From an uncultured Marvinbryantia sp. (GTDB lineage Bacteria > Bacillota > Clostridia > Lachnospirales > Lachnospiraceae), in NCBI RefSeq assembly GCF_905201705.1, contig NZ_CAJKOX010000046.1, positions 1-32,625 of the forward strand: a stretch of 32,625 bases of DNA. Reading direction: 5' to 3'. Below are positions 1 to 7,034 of the stretch, one piece after another. A program made the position numbers and the translations under genes. The notes beneath the pieces are model-generated. The model worked only from the letters and a program-made list of their open reading frames with translations. It was not told where the DNA came from and made no database searches. Position 1 is the first letter of the stretch. Each line of letters opens with the position of its first letter.

Positions 1-4
1 AAAA

Positions 5-553
5 GTGCTTCTGAACTGGAATGTAGTCGAGAAAAGGCTACGTGAGCTGATCCATGAGGATAAATATTTATCTCCACAGGGGAAAGAAAACTACAAGGCA
101 TACAAGGAAGAACAGGCAGAGAAAGCAAGACAGCGAGAGCTTTCCCGTCTGGAGCATGGACAGCGACTTGAATGTAAGAAGGACATCGAAGCCTTGATTG
201 CCGAGAAATTCAATGGTTTTGTGCTTCCGAGGAATACCGCAGATGAAATCATAGATAAATATGGCATTGACTGTGTGGAATTTGTTCTTGCAAATACCGT
301 CACGCATTTTGATTATGATGGGCGGTTTTCGCAGAACAATAAGGAATGGGCAAAAGGCATTGTTGCGGAAAATGAGTGGGAGAACAACGATCTGATTCTA
401 AGCTCACATCCGGCAGTGCTGGACGGATTTACTAATCAGGCGAGAAGATATATCAATGTGATTCGGGAAAAAGAAAAAGACATCATTTCTGACGTCTTCT
501 CACCATTCTCTCTATATATCATTTCAATATTTTTTATCCAAACCTGCCGGTGA
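5..553 (+). CDS. DUF3849-type mobile-element protein, truncated at both ends
   Basis: The reading frame is open at the window edge, so the GTG at position 5 may be internal and the true start lies outside. The N-terminal part is charged and coiled-coil-like. Residues about 60-150 resemble the DUF3849 family carried by clostridial conjugative elements: a VLANTV stretch, DYDGRFSQNNKEWA, then a SHPAVLDGF...QARRY segment. The function of that family is unknown to me. After REKEKD (about position 480) the protein changes to a hydrophobic tail (FSPFSLYIISIFFIQTCR) that does not look like the family. This tail is encoded by the pstB flank, and the last 20 bases overlap the 3' end of pstB on the other strand. 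I infer a fragment of an integrated element whose natural 3' end is lost. Medium confidence on family, high that the tail is not native. Confidence 0.55.
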   Translation: MLLNWNVVEKRLRELIHEDKYLSPQGKENYKAYKEEQAEKARQRELSRLEHGQRLECKKDIEALIAEKFNGFVLPRNTADEIIDKYGIDCVEFVLANTVTHFDYDGRFSQNNKEWAKGIVAENEWENNDLILSSHPAVLDGFTNQARRYINVIREKEKDIISDVFSPFSLYIISIFFIQTCR

Positions 554-1289
554 TATATTCCTCTGTTTTCTTATTTTGCGGTTTTGCAAACATCTCTTTT
601 GTGTCGCCGAATTCCACCAGCTCTCCCAGGAGGAAAAAGGCGCAGCGGTCGGAGATTCGCACTGCCTGCTGCATATTATGTGTAACCATGATCACGGTGT
701 ACTGCGATTTCAGCTCCATCACGAGATCCTCAATCTTTCCGGTGCTGATCGGATCGAGGCTTGCAGTGCTTTCGTCCATCAGAATAACACTCGGCTGCAC
801 GCTGATCGCACGGGCAATGCAGAGACGCTGCTGTTGTCCGCCGGACAGCCCAAGAGCGGAGGTTTTCAGACGATCCTTCACTTCCTCCCAGAGCGCCGAC
901 GCTTTGAGAGACTGCTCAACGATCTCATCGAGCTTCGCCTTTGAGCGGATGCCATGTGTTTTGGGACCGTATGCGACATTCTCGTAAATGCTCATCGGGA
1001 AGGGATTCGGCTTCTGGAATACCATGCCGATCTCCTTGCGCAGCTTTGTCACATCTACATCGGGAGCAAAAATATTTTTGCCGTTATAATTCACTTCGCC
1101 GGTAATGCGCACATTCCCCACCAGGTCATTCATGCGGTTCAGGGTTTTCAGAAAGGTCGATTTGCCGCAGCCGGACGGTCCGATCAGCGCCGTGATCTCA
1201 TGCTCCGGAATTTCCGCCGTAATTCCTTTCAATACCTGATGATTTCCATACCATAATTTTAAATCTCCGGTTGTTATTATCGGATTCAT
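534..1289 (-). CDS. pstB: Phosphate ABC transporter ATP-binding protein PstB
   Basis: Cytoplasmic ATPase of the high-affinity phosphate importer; it hydrolyses ATP to drive the PstC-PstA channel. Visible motifs are Walker A GPSGCGKST (residues 37-45), the Q-loop MVFQKPNPFPMS, the ABC signature LSGGQQQR, and Walker B VILMDEST followed by a D-loop. The C-terminus ITGRFG is the usual PstB ending. The start is ATG 1289, with AAGGAG six bases upstream, giving 251 residues, the normal family length. An upstream in-frame start at 1331 falls in the repeat-bearing spacer and is unlikely. It is the last gene of the pstSCAB run. phoU, commonly next in such operons, is absent; mobile-element DNA begins within about 50 bases of the stop. 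Confidence 0.97.
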   Translation of the reverse strand: MNPIITTGDLKLWYGNHQVLKGITAEIPEHEITALIGPSGCGKSTFLKTLNRMNDLVGNVRITGEVNYNGKNIFAPDVDVTKLRKEIGMVFQKPNPFPMSIYENVAYGPKTHGIRSKAKLDEIVEQSLKASALWEEVKDRLKTSALGLSGGQQQRLCIARAISVQPSVILMDESTASLDPISTGKIEDLVMELKSQYTVIMVTHNMQQAVRISDRCAFFLLGELVEFGDTKEMFAKPQNKKTEEYITGRFG

Positions 1290-1314
1290 TCTTATCTCCT
1301 TCTTGGGCATTGCA

Positions 1315-1511
1315 TTTTTTATATGATGCATTCACCTGCACTGTCACATTTTCATATGATTCATGCCGCCGCGCTGCATCTTTCTGATCTGCTGCATTCA
1401 CTGGCATCGTCATTTTTTAATGTGATTCATGCCGCCGCGCTGCATCTTTCCAGTATGTTGCATCCATCGGCTTTACAGCATTTTCATATGATTTATTTCG
1501 CCGGGCTGCCC
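1315..1511. repeat. Degenerate tandem repeat between pstA and pstB
   Basis: Two nearly identical copies start at 1347 and 1411, each about 37 bases, running CATTTT..TGATTCATGCC, then GCCGCGCTGCATCTTT. A weaker third copy (1479-1511, CATTTTCATATGATTTATTT, then CGCCGGGCTGCC) covers the stop codon and last codons of pstA. A vestigial copy lies near 1315. The period is 64-68 bases. The pattern fits repeated duplication of the pstA 3' end, which has stretched the pstA-pstB spacer to about 200 bases. Confidence 0.8.
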
Positions 1512-2308
1512 AGGCGTTTCGCGACAAAATTTGACAACATATTAATAATTACCACCAACACCAGCAGCACGACTGCCGTTGCATAGGATTCCTCCACATG
1601 CAGTCCCTCGCTGGAGAGGTTGTACATATGAACCGCAAGTGTGCGGCCGGAATCAAAAACGCTGCCTGCCAGCTCCGCCACCGTTCCGGCAGTGTAGATC
1701 AGCGCCGCCGTTTCGCCCACGATCCTTCCGATTGCCAGGATAACGCCCGCCAAAATGCCGGGTACCGCCGCCGGAAGCACTACCTTAAAAACGGTGCGCA
1801 GCTTGCCCGCGCCAAGCCCGAAGCTTGCCTCCCGGTAAGAATCCGGCACTGCTTTTAAGGCTTCCTCCGTTGTCCTCATAATGGACGGAAGTACCATGAT
1901 CGACAGCGTAAAGGCTCCGGCAAGAAGTGAACGCCCCCATTTCAATGCCGTTACAAAAAACAGCATACCAAACAATCCATACACGATGGAAGGGATTCCC
2001 GACAGCGTTTCCGTGGTCAGCCGGATCACGTCTATGAACGGATTTCCTCTTTTTGCGTACTCTACAAGAAATATCGCGGAAAAGATGCCAAGCGGCACCG
2101 CAATCACAAGCGCCAGCGCTGTCATATAAACCGTGTTAATGATTGCCGGAAGCATCGACACGTTTTCCGAGGTGTATTTCCAGGCAAAAAGTGACGGCTT
2201 CAGATTCGGAATGCCCTTTATCAATATGTAAGCTATCAAAAACAGAAGCACCGTAAAGGTAATTCCCGCCGACAGCATCACAAAAAATTTCTGTATCTTA
2301 CTCTTCAT
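1493..2308 (-). CDS. pstA: Phosphate ABC transporter permease PstA
   Basis: Integral membrane subunit of the phosphate importer, forming the translocation path with PstC. It is 271 residues with about six hydrophobic segments, starting with FVMLSAGITFTVLLFLIAY. The EAA-type cytoplasmic loop that contacts PstB is visible: EEALKAVPDSYREASFGLGA. The start ATG at 2308 is preceded by TAGGAGAAGATA. It begins 9 bases after the pstC stop, so the two are surely co-transcribed and likely translationally linked. The 3' end carries the last, weakest copy of the repeat that fills the spacer to pstB. Confidence 0.96.
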   Translation of the reverse strand: MKSKIQKFFVMLSAGITFTVLLFLIAYILIKGIPNLKPSLFAWKYTSENVSMLPAIINTVYMTALALVIAVPLGIFSAIFLVEYAKRGNPFIDVIRLTTETLSGIPSIVYGLFGMLFFVTALKWGRSLLAGAFTLSIMVLPSIMRTTEEALKAVPDSYREASFGLGAGKLRTVFKVVLPAAVPGILAGVILAIGRIVGETAALIYTAGTVAELAGSVFDSGRTLAVHMYNLSSEGLHVEESYATAVVLLVLVVIINMLSNFVAKRLGSPAK

Positions 2309-2317
2309 TATCTTCTC

Positions 2318-3181
2318 CTAATCCGCTGCCTTCCGATTTAAAAACGCCACCGCAAAATTGATGATCAGTATGAATACGAAAAGCACAACTGCTGTGGCGA
2401 TCAGCGCCTCCCGATGCAGGTCGGTAGCATAACCCATCTCCAGCACAATGTTTGTCGTCAATGTGCGGACACCCTGGAGAAGTCCCTTCGGCATACGCGG
2501 CTGGTTTCCTGCGATCATCATGACCGCCATCGTTTCCCCGACCGCGCGTCCGATTCCAAGCACGACCGCTGCGATCACGCCCGACTTCGCCGCCGGCAGC
2601 ATTACGGAAAAAATGCTTCTCTCTTTTGTAGCGCCCAGCGCCAGCGCGCCCTCATAATAGCTGCGAGGCACCGCCCGGATCGCCGCTTCACTCACACCGA
2701 TAATGGTCGGAAGAATCATCACGCCGAGCAGAATCGACGCCGTCAGAATACTCATTCCATCTGTTTCCGTTGGAAACAATGCACGGATTGCCGGAACCAG
2801 CACCACCAGACCAAAGAAACCATATACGATAGAGGGGATTCCCGCCAGAAGCTCCGTCGCCATTTTCAGCGGTTTGTAAATCTTCTCCGGACAATACTCC
2901 GCCATAAAGACCGCCGTCAGGATGCCAATCGGTACGCCAATGATTACCGCACCTGCCGTCACACAGACGCTGCCAAGAATCATCGGCAGAATGCCGTAAA
3001 TGTTATTGCCCGGCTTCCAGGTCTGTCCTGTCAGAAAATCAAACACTCCGATTTTTGCCATCGCCGGAATGCCGTTTGCAAACAGGAAGATACAGATCAG
3101 CACCACTGCCAGGATGGAGGTGCAGGCGGCTATGAAAAAAACCGCCTGCATAATTTTTTCTTTCAGTAAGCCTTGTTTCAT
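2318..3181 (-). CDS. pstC: Phosphate ABC transporter permease PstC
   Basis: Membrane partner of PstA. It has 287 residues, with an N-terminal membrane helix (AVFFIAACTSILAVVLICIF) and a family-typical TGQTWKPGNNIYGILPMILG periplasmic/entry segment. The permease core contains AEYCPEKIYKPLKMATELL and the EAA loop (SEAAIRAVPRSYYEGALALG). The start ATG at 3181 has GGGAGAATAATT upstream. It is second in the operon, separated from pstS by 106 bases holding a strong hairpin, whereas pstC and pstA are almost contiguous. That spacing suggests pstS mRNA is made or kept at a higher level than pstCAB mRNA. Confidence 0.96.
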   Translation of the reverse strand: MKQGLLKEKIMQAVFFIAACTSILAVVLICIFLFANGIPAMAKIGVFDFLTGQTWKPGNNIYGILPMILGSVCVTAGAVIIGVPIGILTAVFMAEYCPEKIYKPLKMATELLAGIPSIVYGFFGLVVLVPAIRALFPTETDGMSILTASILLGVMILPTIIGVSEAAIRAVPRSYYEGALALGATKERSIFSVMLPAAKSGVIAAVVLGIGRAVGETMAVMMIAGNQPRMPKGLLQGVRTLTTNIVLEMGYATDLHREALIATAVVLFVFILIINFAVAFLNRKAAD

Positions 3182-3204
3182 AATTATTCTCCCGACATTT
3201 TTTT

Positions 3205-3242
3205 CCGGAGCGCCGCCAGAATTCTGGCTTTATGCGCTCCGG
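3205..3242 (-). promoter_or_regulatory. Intercistronic hairpin between pstS and pstC
   Basis: Perfect 9-bp arms CCGGAGCGC (3205-3213) and GCGCTCCGG (3234-3242) enclose a second palindrome GCCAGAATTCTGGC. In the transcribed (minus) direction it is followed by a run of A, not T, so it should not terminate. It resembles a 3'-end stabilising stem that could raise pstS mRNA over pstCAB (inference). Confidence 0.7.
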
Positions 3243-3287
3243 CCGCAGCAGACATTGCCTGATGCTTTGTCCTGTTCACACTACTCT

Positions 3288-4154
3288 TTACTGCAGTACG
3301 TCGCCCCATACTGTTGTTTCGCCTACGTAGATGCTCTTTACCTGTTCAGAAGTCAGCTCTTCAATCGGATTTTCATTATTTACGATCACCGCAATACCAT
3401 CCTGTGCAATGACAGTCGGTGTCAGACCTGCTTCCAGCTCGCTGTCCTTCAATTCTCTTGACGCCATGCCGATATCGCAGATGCCGTCGATCGTGTCGGT
3501 CATGCCTGTGGTGGAATCGCTTGTCTGTATTTCAATCTCCGCATTTGTATTTACTGCCTCATAAGCTTCTTTCAGCTTCTCCATTACCGGTGTTACGGAG
3601 GAGGAACCAGAAACAACTACCTTACCCTCTACGCCTGTGGAGGTATAATCCGTCACGTCATCGATCGTGATGTAGCCGTTGTCCCCAATAACTGCCTGTC
3701 CCTCTGTGCTCATAATGTAGTTGATGAAATCCTGTGCTACCTCGCTCACATCACCTTTCGTTGCAATGTTGAACGGTCTGCAAACCTTATACTCTCCTGC
3801 CTTAATGTTCTCTACCGTCGGTTCTGCGCCGTCGATCTTTACTGCCTTTACGGTATCGTTCAGAGAACCAAGGGAGATGTAACCGATCGCATAAGTATTT
3901 CCTGCTACGGTAGACATCATAACCGCGGTATTGTTCGTAACGCTCGCATCCACGGTGGTGTTGTCAACCTTCTCGCCTGCATCGTTCTTTTCCTCTACAC
4001 CGAACAGCTCGATAAATGCTCCTCTTGTACCGGAACCGTCCTCACGGGAAATTACGGAAATATTTGCTTCGCTGATATCCGCTGCCATTACCGGAGCTGC
4101 TGCCAGAGCTGCTGCCATACCTGCCGCTAAAATAGTACCTGTCATCTTTCTCAT
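3288..4154 (-). CDS. pstS: Phosphate-binding protein PstS, circularly permuted and lacking a lipobox
   Basis: Extracytoplasmic phosphate receptor of the Pst importer. The start ATG 4154 follows GAGGAGAAGAAAACG. Residues 1-24 are a signal peptide ending APVMA|AD; there is no cysteine, so no lipid anchor is predicted. The phosphate-loop motif SREDGSGTRG is at residues 36-45, and the family's normally N-terminal motif VSGSSSVTP is at 181-189, followed by DIGMASRELKD (227-237) and GIAVIVNNENP (253-263). In the textbook protein the order is SGSSSVTP, then DIGMASRE, then SREDGSGT. Here the protein ends at GETTVWGDVLQ, where the usual sequence would continue into the SREDGSGT half. All core motifs are present, so it is probably functional. 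Proteins of this order seem to occur in other gut Clostridia (recollection, not checked). Confidence 0.92.
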   Translation of the reverse strand: MRKMTGTILAAGMAAALAAAPVMAADISEANISVISREDGSGTRGAFIELFGVEEKNDAGEKVDNTTVDASVTNNTAVMMSTVAGNTYAIGYISLGSLNDTVKAVKIDGAEPTVENIKAGEYKVCRPFNIATKGDVSEVAQDFINYIMSTEGQAVIGDNGYITIDDVTDYTSTGVEGKVVVSGSSSVTPVMEKLKEAYEAVNTNAEIEIQTSDSTTGMTDTIDGICDIGMASRELKDSELEAGLTPTVIAQDGIAVIVNNENPIEELTSEQVKSIYVGETTVWGDVLQ

Positions 4155-4241
4155 CGTTTTCTTCTCCTCATCTTATTCACGAAATTTTGTTTTCCCAGAG
4201 CTGCTTCTCTTTCGCTCTGCACGTATAGATTAACAGGCCAA

Positions 4242-4292
4242 TGTAAAGTTCGTTATCATAGAAATGTAAAATAGGGGTAAGATTCTTGTGAA
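4242..4292 (-). promoter_or_regulatory. Candidate Pho box upstream of pstS
   Basis: On the minus strand TTCACA (4292-4287), CTTACC (4281-4276) and TTTACA (4270-4265) lie on an exact 11-bp period. A further TTTACA is at 4247-4242. Direct TT-ACA hexamers every 11 bp are the known PhoP binding pattern of Bacillus. The array lies 88-138 bases upstream of the pstS start. No convincing -35 box is present, which fits an activator-dependent promoter. Confidence 0.5.
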
Positions 4293-4302
4293 GTATTAAT
4301 AT

Positions 4303-4349
4303 AGGGTCTTAACCCCACTTATGAGCAATCTCATGTGAGTTTAGACCCT
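4303..4349 (-). terminator. Long hairpin after the carbohydrate-binding protein gene
   Basis: AGGGTCTTAA (4303-4312) pairs with TTTAGACCCT (4340-4349) with one mismatch. An inner stem CAC..ATGAG-CAAT-CTCAT..GTG extends it. It starts just past the stop at 4357, between two minus-strand operons, so it probably ends the VTC operon. The T-tract is weak (ATATTAATA), so termination may be leaky. Confidence 0.55.
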
Positions 4350-4357
4350 GGCATCAT
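4345..4357 (-). repeat. Dispersed 13-base motif, copy 1
   Basis: On the minus strand this reads ATGATGCCAGGGT. It overlaps the stop codon of the carbohydrate-binding protein gene and enters the terminator stem. The same 13 bases recur at 19107-19119 in another intergenic spacer. Confidence 0.6.
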
Positions 4358-6348
4358 TATAATTCTATCTTAACTCCCTGTTCTCCGGCAGTCAGAATAT
4401 ATGTATTTCCCGCTTCCAGCTCCGGCGACGTGATAACCACAGACTGGAATTCTTTCTGGCACCGCCAGGCTACAATTTCATCACCGCCACTGGTCTTCAG
4501 AGAAACAATGCTCTCCGCCGGGATGCTCTCTGAAAAATTATACAGGAAGTTTCCCTGCGCAGAATCCGGTGAGAATCCCTGCGCCATTGCGCTGCTGCCT
4601 GCAGCAACCACCGTTCCGCCGGTCGCTTCCGCCGTCAGACCGTAATCCAGCGCACTGTCAGCGCCGCTTGTCGGTCCTGCAACCAGCACGGTACCGCCTT
4701 CCATATAGAAATAGCCGTTCGAATCCAGACCATCGCCGCCTGCATCCACCTTGATATTTCCACCGCAGATGCGAAGATATGCCTCACTGTCGGAATCCAT
4801 ACCGCCATGTCCCATGCCTTTGCCTTCCTGCCACTGCTGCATTCCGTCCTGCATTTCACCACGCATACCGCCGTGCCGCATCGGCATTTCGTTCATTTCT
4901 GAAGTCTGCTGCAATTCATTGTCCGCCGCTGCTTCCGTGGCTTCCCCGTTTTCCGCCATTTCCGTACCATCCGGCGGCTGCGGCATCTCTCCGTTTCCCG
5001 GCATTTCTTCACCTTCCGGTAGCTGCGGCATCTCTCCGTTTTCCGGTATTTCCATACCTTCCGACTGCTGCGGCATCTCTCCGTTTTCCGATATTTCTGT
5101 ATCCTCCGGCAATTGCGGCATCTCTCTGTTTTCCGGCATTTCTTCACCTTCCGGCAGCTGCGGCATCTCTCCGTTTTCCGATATTTCCATACCTTCCGGC
5201 AGCTGCATATTGCCGCGGTCTTCCTGCCGGAATTGCTTCATAAAAGCTTCCTCTTCCTGCGATTCTGTTCCGCCGGATGCATTCATTCCATCGTCAGAAG
5301 CCGTCACATCCAGCGTTCCTCCAAAAATGGTAATCCGATGTCCTTCCAGTCCTTCATAGCTCTGCGGTATGCTGACCGTTCCATCATAAATCACAAGATC
5401 CTTGTCACTGTGTATTCCATCATCCTGCACGGTAAGCTCCAGCTCACCGCCGGTGATGACAATACTTCCAGTCGCATTAATGCCGCCTTCCGCTGCAACT
5501 GCAGTGATTGTCCCGCCTTCCAGATAAATATTCCCCTGCTGGGTATCGTCCTCATTCTTCGCCTTGATCGCGTGCTGATCCGCCTCCAGGAAGATCGTAC
5601 CGTCGGAAATCTTTACCGCATCCTTCCCGGCAAGACAATTTTCCACCGCCGTCACATTTAAATTTCCTCCGGTAATCACAAGATCATCCTTTGACACAAT
5701 TCCGTGTTTATAGTTTCCACTTATCGTCAGGCTGCCCGATCCCTGAATCGTCAGATCCGCTTTGCTGAAAATCGCGCCGTCCGCATCAGCGTGTTCGTCG
5801 CTGGATGCGTCCGTGCCCTCTGCGACCATCTGCCCGCCGTCGCTCACCACGTTTTCCGAACCATCGGCGAGCGTCAGAAATACCTTGTCGGCAGACTTTA
5901 TCCAGATTGCCGCCTGGTTTTCGCAGTGGATATCCACATTATTCAGCACAAGCTGCACTTTTGCGGTATCTTCCGTATCCACAATAATCTGTCCGTCAGA
6001 CAGCGTGCCGGAAAGAAGATATACCCCTTCCTCTGTAAATGTCACAATATGTTCTTCCTGTGAAAACGCAATTCCATTGGTAGAAGCATTTTCCGTTAAA
6101 GCCTCGCCATCCACCAGAATTTCTTCATCAGAAAGCTCCACCTCTGCATATTCTTTATAGCTGGCGTCCCTGTCTCTGTCCGTAAAAGAAATATCCACAA
6201 CAGATTCCGTCAGCACAAGCTCCTCCCCCTCGCAGGTTTCCGGAACAGCCGTAAAACCGTCCTCCTCCAGCGCCGCATATGCCGGGATCTGCAGGATCAG
6301 CGTCATCACCATAGAAAGAGACGTCACATATGTAATATATTTCTTCAT
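4357..6348 (-). CDS. Secreted Cthe_2159-like carbohydrate-binding protein with acidic repeats
   Basis: Predicted exported protein of 663 residues; the start ATG 6348 has a perfect GAGGAGG site and overlaps the previous stop (ATGA). A signal peptide (MKKYITYVTSLSMVMTLILQ..AYA) is followed by beta-helix-like repeats rich in GG-x-hydrophobic turns: DDLVITGG, KISDGTIFLEADQHAIKAK, GSIVITGGELEL, DDGIHSDKDLVIYDGT, TIFGGTLDVTASDDGMNASGG. This pattern matches the Cthe_2159 family, a calcium/pectin-type binding beta-helix known from Clostridium thermocellum. An insert of six 15-residue acidic Pro/Met/Asn repeats splits the helix, which then resumes (ICGGNIKVDAGGDGLDSNG). No LPXTG or S-layer motif is seen at the C-terminus. 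It is the third gene of the VTC-DUF4956 operon; such proteins often sit with CotH and VTC genes, but no CotH is present here. The ligand is not known. Confidence 0.8.
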   Translation of the reverse strand: MKKYITYVTSLSMVMTLILQIPAYAALEEDGFTAVPETCEGEELVLTESVVDISFTDRDRDASYKEYAEVELSDEEILVDGEALTENASTNGIAFSQEEHIVTFTEEGVYLLSGTLSDGQIIVDTEDTAKVQLVLNNVDIHCENQAAIWIKSADKVFLTLADGSENVVSDGGQMVAEGTDASSDEHADADGAIFSKADLTIQGSGSLTISGNYKHGIVSKDDLVITGGNLNVTAVENCLAGKDAVKISDGTIFLEADQHAIKAKNEDDTQQGNIYLEGGTITAVAAEGGINATGSIVITGGELELTVQDDGIHSDKDLVIYDGTVSIPQSYEGLEGHRITIFGGTLDVTASDDGMNASGGTESQEEEAFMKQFRQEDRGNMQLPEGMEISENGEMPQLPEGEEMPENREMPQLPEDTEISENGEMPQQSEGMEIPENGEMPQLPEGEEMPGNGEMPQPPDGTEMAENGEATEAAADNELQQTSEMNEMPMRHGGMRGEMQDGMQQWQEGKGMGHGGMDSDSEAYLRICGGNIKVDAGGDGLDSNGYFYMEGGTVLVAGPTSGADSALDYGLTAEATGGTVVAAGSSAMAQGFSPDSAQGNFLYNFSESIPAESIVSLKTSGGDEIVAWRCQKEFQSVVITSPELEAGNTYILTAGEQGVKIEL
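4942..5208 (-). repeat. 45-bp coding tandem repeat, six units
   Basis: Encodes six units of about 15 residues of the form MPQLPEGEEMPENGE, with variants such as MPQQSEGMEIPENGE and MPQPPDGTEMAENGE. Drift between units (EISEN, EMPEN, EIPEN, EMAEN) shows it is not brand new. It is highly acidic and Pro/Met/Asn-rich, probably a flexible surface linker or metal-binding region (inference). Copy number probably varies between strains. Confidence 0.9.
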
Positions 6349-7034
6349 AGAACCTCCTCTATTCCCATCGACGCACTGCTGCACAGAATTTCCAGATTGC
6401 CATTTCGACAGCGAAGCTCGTCGATCATCTTCTTTTCCTGGTTTATATCCTTCAAAACAATTTCATATTCCAGCTTAAACAGGCTTCCCAGGTTGCTTGT
6501 CTTTACCTGACACAACCGCCATTTCTTTGCATATTTTTCGAACAGATCATCAAACACTTCCGTGTAATCCAACGATTCCGGTATCGTGATCCGCAGCAGC
6601 TTTTTGTCCTCCTTCATTTCTCCGAAGGAGCTTTTCTGAAGAACGATGCTTACAAGCCCAAGCAGCGCAACCACTGCGACTGCGATTCCAAGATAGCCCA
6701 TCCCGGCTGCCAGACCGGCTGCCATTGCAAAAAAGATACTGCTGATGTCCTTTGAGCTTCCCGGAATAGAACGGAAACGAACCAACGAGAATGCTCCCAT
6801 CACGGCAACGCCGGTTCCAAGATTTCCATTAACCAGCGTGATCATCACCTGCACCAGCGCAGGCAGCATAACGAGCGTAACCACAAAATTTTTCCGATAA
6901 CTTCCCTGGTACATATAAATACAGGCAACTGCCATGCCAAGTATCAGCGATACCAGAAAACATGCCAGAAAACTTCCTGCTGAAAATGAAATTGTACCGT
7001 TTTTAATTAATACTGAATCAAATAACTGTTCCAC
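6345..7034 (-). CDS. DUF4956 family membrane protein
   Basis: 229 residues. The N-terminal half holds about four membrane helices (FLACFLVSLILGMAVACIYMY, NFVVTLVMLPALVQVMITLV, FFAMAAGLAAGMGYLGIAVAVVALLGLVSIVL), with the conserved core GAFSLVRFRSIPGSSKDISSIFFAM. The C-terminal about 95 residues are soluble. This is the DUF4956 family, of unknown biochemical role, repeatedly found next to VTC-type polyphosphate polymerases and CotH proteins. It overlaps the end of the VTC gene by 17 bases and the start of the next gene by 4, so the three genes form one translationally coupled operon. A plausible role is to anchor the polymerase or pass its product across the membrane (inference). Confidence 0.88.
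   Translation of the reverse strand: MEQLFDSVLIKNGTISFSAGSFLACFLVSLILGMAVACIYMYQGSYRKNFVVTLVMLPALVQVMITLVNGNLGTGVAVMGAFSLVRFRSIPGSSKDISSIFFAMAAGLAAGMGYLGIAVAVVALLGLVSIVLQKSSFGEMKEDKKLLRITIPESLDYTEVFDDLFEKYAKKWRLCQVKTSNLGSLFKLEYEIVLKDINQEKKMIDELRCRNGNLEILCSSASMGIEEVL

Noticed and set aside
2414..3169. 251-codon plus-strand frame opposite pstC
   Set aside because: Arg/His-rich shadow of a membrane gene; pstC is unambiguous on the other strand.
4942..5208. Regular repeats resembling a CRISPR array
   Set aside because: The units are contiguous, in frame and code for a protein repeat; there are no unique spacers and no cas genes.
4750..5360. Long plus-strand frames rich in Ser/Pro/Cys opposite the repeat protein
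   Set aside because: They are antisense shadows of the 45-bp repeat; no ribosome site and no family likeness.
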